Of a stretch of 64,000 nt of DNA, positions 62,961 through 64,000 are shown one piece after another (within the stretch, counting starts at the first letter, position 1; each line of letters opens with the position of its first letter). Made by a program: the position numbers and the translations under genes. The DNA is from Riptortus pedestris (lineage: Eukaryota > Arthropoda > Insecta > Hemiptera > Alydidae): the NCBI GenBank assembly GCA_019009955.1, contig CM032233.1:99586501-99650500 (forward strand). The letters are read 5' to 3'. Below the pieces are notes generated by a model that was given only the letters and a program-made list of their open reading frames with translations, did no database searches and was not told the origin of the DNA.

Positions 62961-64000
62961 TCTCATCTTCTGAAAGGATTTCTTGGTATTAGCCCGGTAG
63001 AACGGATCCCAACGAAGAAAACTTGAATATATGAATTAAAAAAATGTTTGCAAAAAAAAAATGTTGATTCATTATTGGTGTAATTTTAAAATAAACTTAA
63101 ATAAAACATTTTTTAAATTTGGATCATTCGGTGGAACGATAAATTCTGCCTCTTGCCTAACTAAAGAGGGCAGTGGTAGCTAGACGAAGAATTATGCAGA
63201 AGGTGTGTGAAGCATACTACGAGACTAGCTTACACTGACCAAGGCTCCGCAGGACGAATGTCTAATTCCTTCTCTATCTCGTCTTTTTCAATGAGGTCGA
63301 CATAATGCACTGAAGGAACTTTTGTTTTCTTTTTGATTCCCATTCATGCCAAGCCAACAGGTCTGAAAGGAATCGTGGTATTTTTTATGGAGATGATCAT
63401 ACCAAAAAAGGGCAACGTCCTTCCCACGCTTTTTTTCATGCATTCCGTACCCAAAATGGGACGACTAAAGCGGCGCCTCGTATTTCCATATTTGATATAC
63501 TATTTACAGCGCTCAATGAAACATTCGACACATGTTTTTTGATGGATTGACAATTAAGGGTCATATATCTCACGATTTTCTTTGTGATTTAAAAAGCGAG
63601 TTAATATATCACTAATTGTATTACATTCGTCATCTTCTTTTGATCCGAAAGCATATTTTGCAGCCATTGAGCCTTGTTATCAAGCTTATTTAAGTGATTA
63701 TTGTACAACAGAATTCGCAAAATATTTTTGGTTGATAAGTTTAATTCCGAAAAACACAATTTTTAATTTTTTGCAATGAAGTTGCTATCTCGGTTTACTA
63801 TACTTTTTTTTCTTTAATAGCCACCGCTAGGGTAGTTGATTTGGGTATTTAAAAGTTAGATTTGTCATGAATAATCTTTGAAAATTAAGACCTGTTTTGG
63901 AAGGTCCCAGACTCTCTGTGCAAGCAATAATATAATTTTATTCAATAAGGAAACCGTGTTCCATAAAGGAATACAAAACGAGAGTCGCACGAGGAAAGGA
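62961..64000. other. Single-copy DNA
   Basis: 63130-63540 is GC-richer and has short open frames on both strands (for example the minus-strand KTKVPSVHYVDLIEKDEIEK, a 37-codon frame) that I cannot assign. No exon is called. Confidence 0.35.

Overview
The window is eukaryotic nuclear DNA, AT-rich and dominated by repeats, most likely from an arthropod (a crustacean is my guess, not shown). The only host protein-coding exon I can support is at 6858-7142 on the + strand. It is a 285-base, phase 0/0 exon encoding the N-terminal MNNL (C2-like) domain of a Serrate/Jagged-type Notch ligand, with good splice sites on both sides. No other Serrate/Jagged exon was recognised. The rest is therefore best read as parts of two large introns: at least 6.8 kb upstream and, if the gene continues, up to 56.8 kb downstream.

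About a third of the window by hand estimate is one dispersed, non-autonomous element, called family M here. A complete copy starts TCCGTCACGCAGGGGCTGCG and carries AGCAGATTTCCCACGTG about 25 bases in. It then has one or two copies of a ~300-base AT-rich module with a C/G run, a small palindrome (ACCGCTAGAGCGGT), a dinucleotide microsatellite, and a terminal palindrome GATTTCCCTTAAGGGAAATC followed by TGCTAA. The 12-base AGCAGATTTCCC of the 5' end is inverted at the extreme 3' end. This layout (asymmetric inverted repeats, 3' hairpin, internal microsatellite, CTAA end, head-to-tail tandem copies) resembles DINE-1/HINE-type non-autonomous Helitron/Helentron elements. Types used below: a (short head containing GAGAGCCGAACAG), b (extra ~400-base block), c (short head with TTCAATGAGAACAATATTTGG) and d (two modules in tandem).

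Layout: 1-6.8 kb M copies; 6.86-7.14 kb exon; 7.3-14.2 kb M copies, a LINE tail and GC-richer single-copy DNA; 14.66-15.21 kb a hAT remnant with TIRs and TSD; 19.0-19.5 kb a LINE tail; 19.5-20.8 kb a foldback-like inverted minisatellite; 23.8-24.3 kb a ~490-base CT tract; 26-31 kb M copies in tandem and inverted pairs; 31.6 and 48.7 kb two tRNA-derived SINEs; 38.2-40.4 kb a satellite-like amplification of the M module; 50 kb a LINE tail; 54.0 kb a perfect 44-base palindrome; 56.8-57.0 kb a Penelope-like GIY-YIG remnant; 58.6-59.1 kb a MITE; 60.3-61.5 kb a Ty3/Gypsy gag-pol remnant; the remainder is single-copy AT-rich DNA.

The mobile-element genes are all broken and the only plausible working gene product is the Notch-ligand exon. 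One point links the two: many M copies carry CGTGGGAA, the octamer bound by Su(H)/CSL in Notch signalling, and 11 perfect copies lie in this Notch-ligand locus. That may be chance, because the octamer is part of the element's 5' end.
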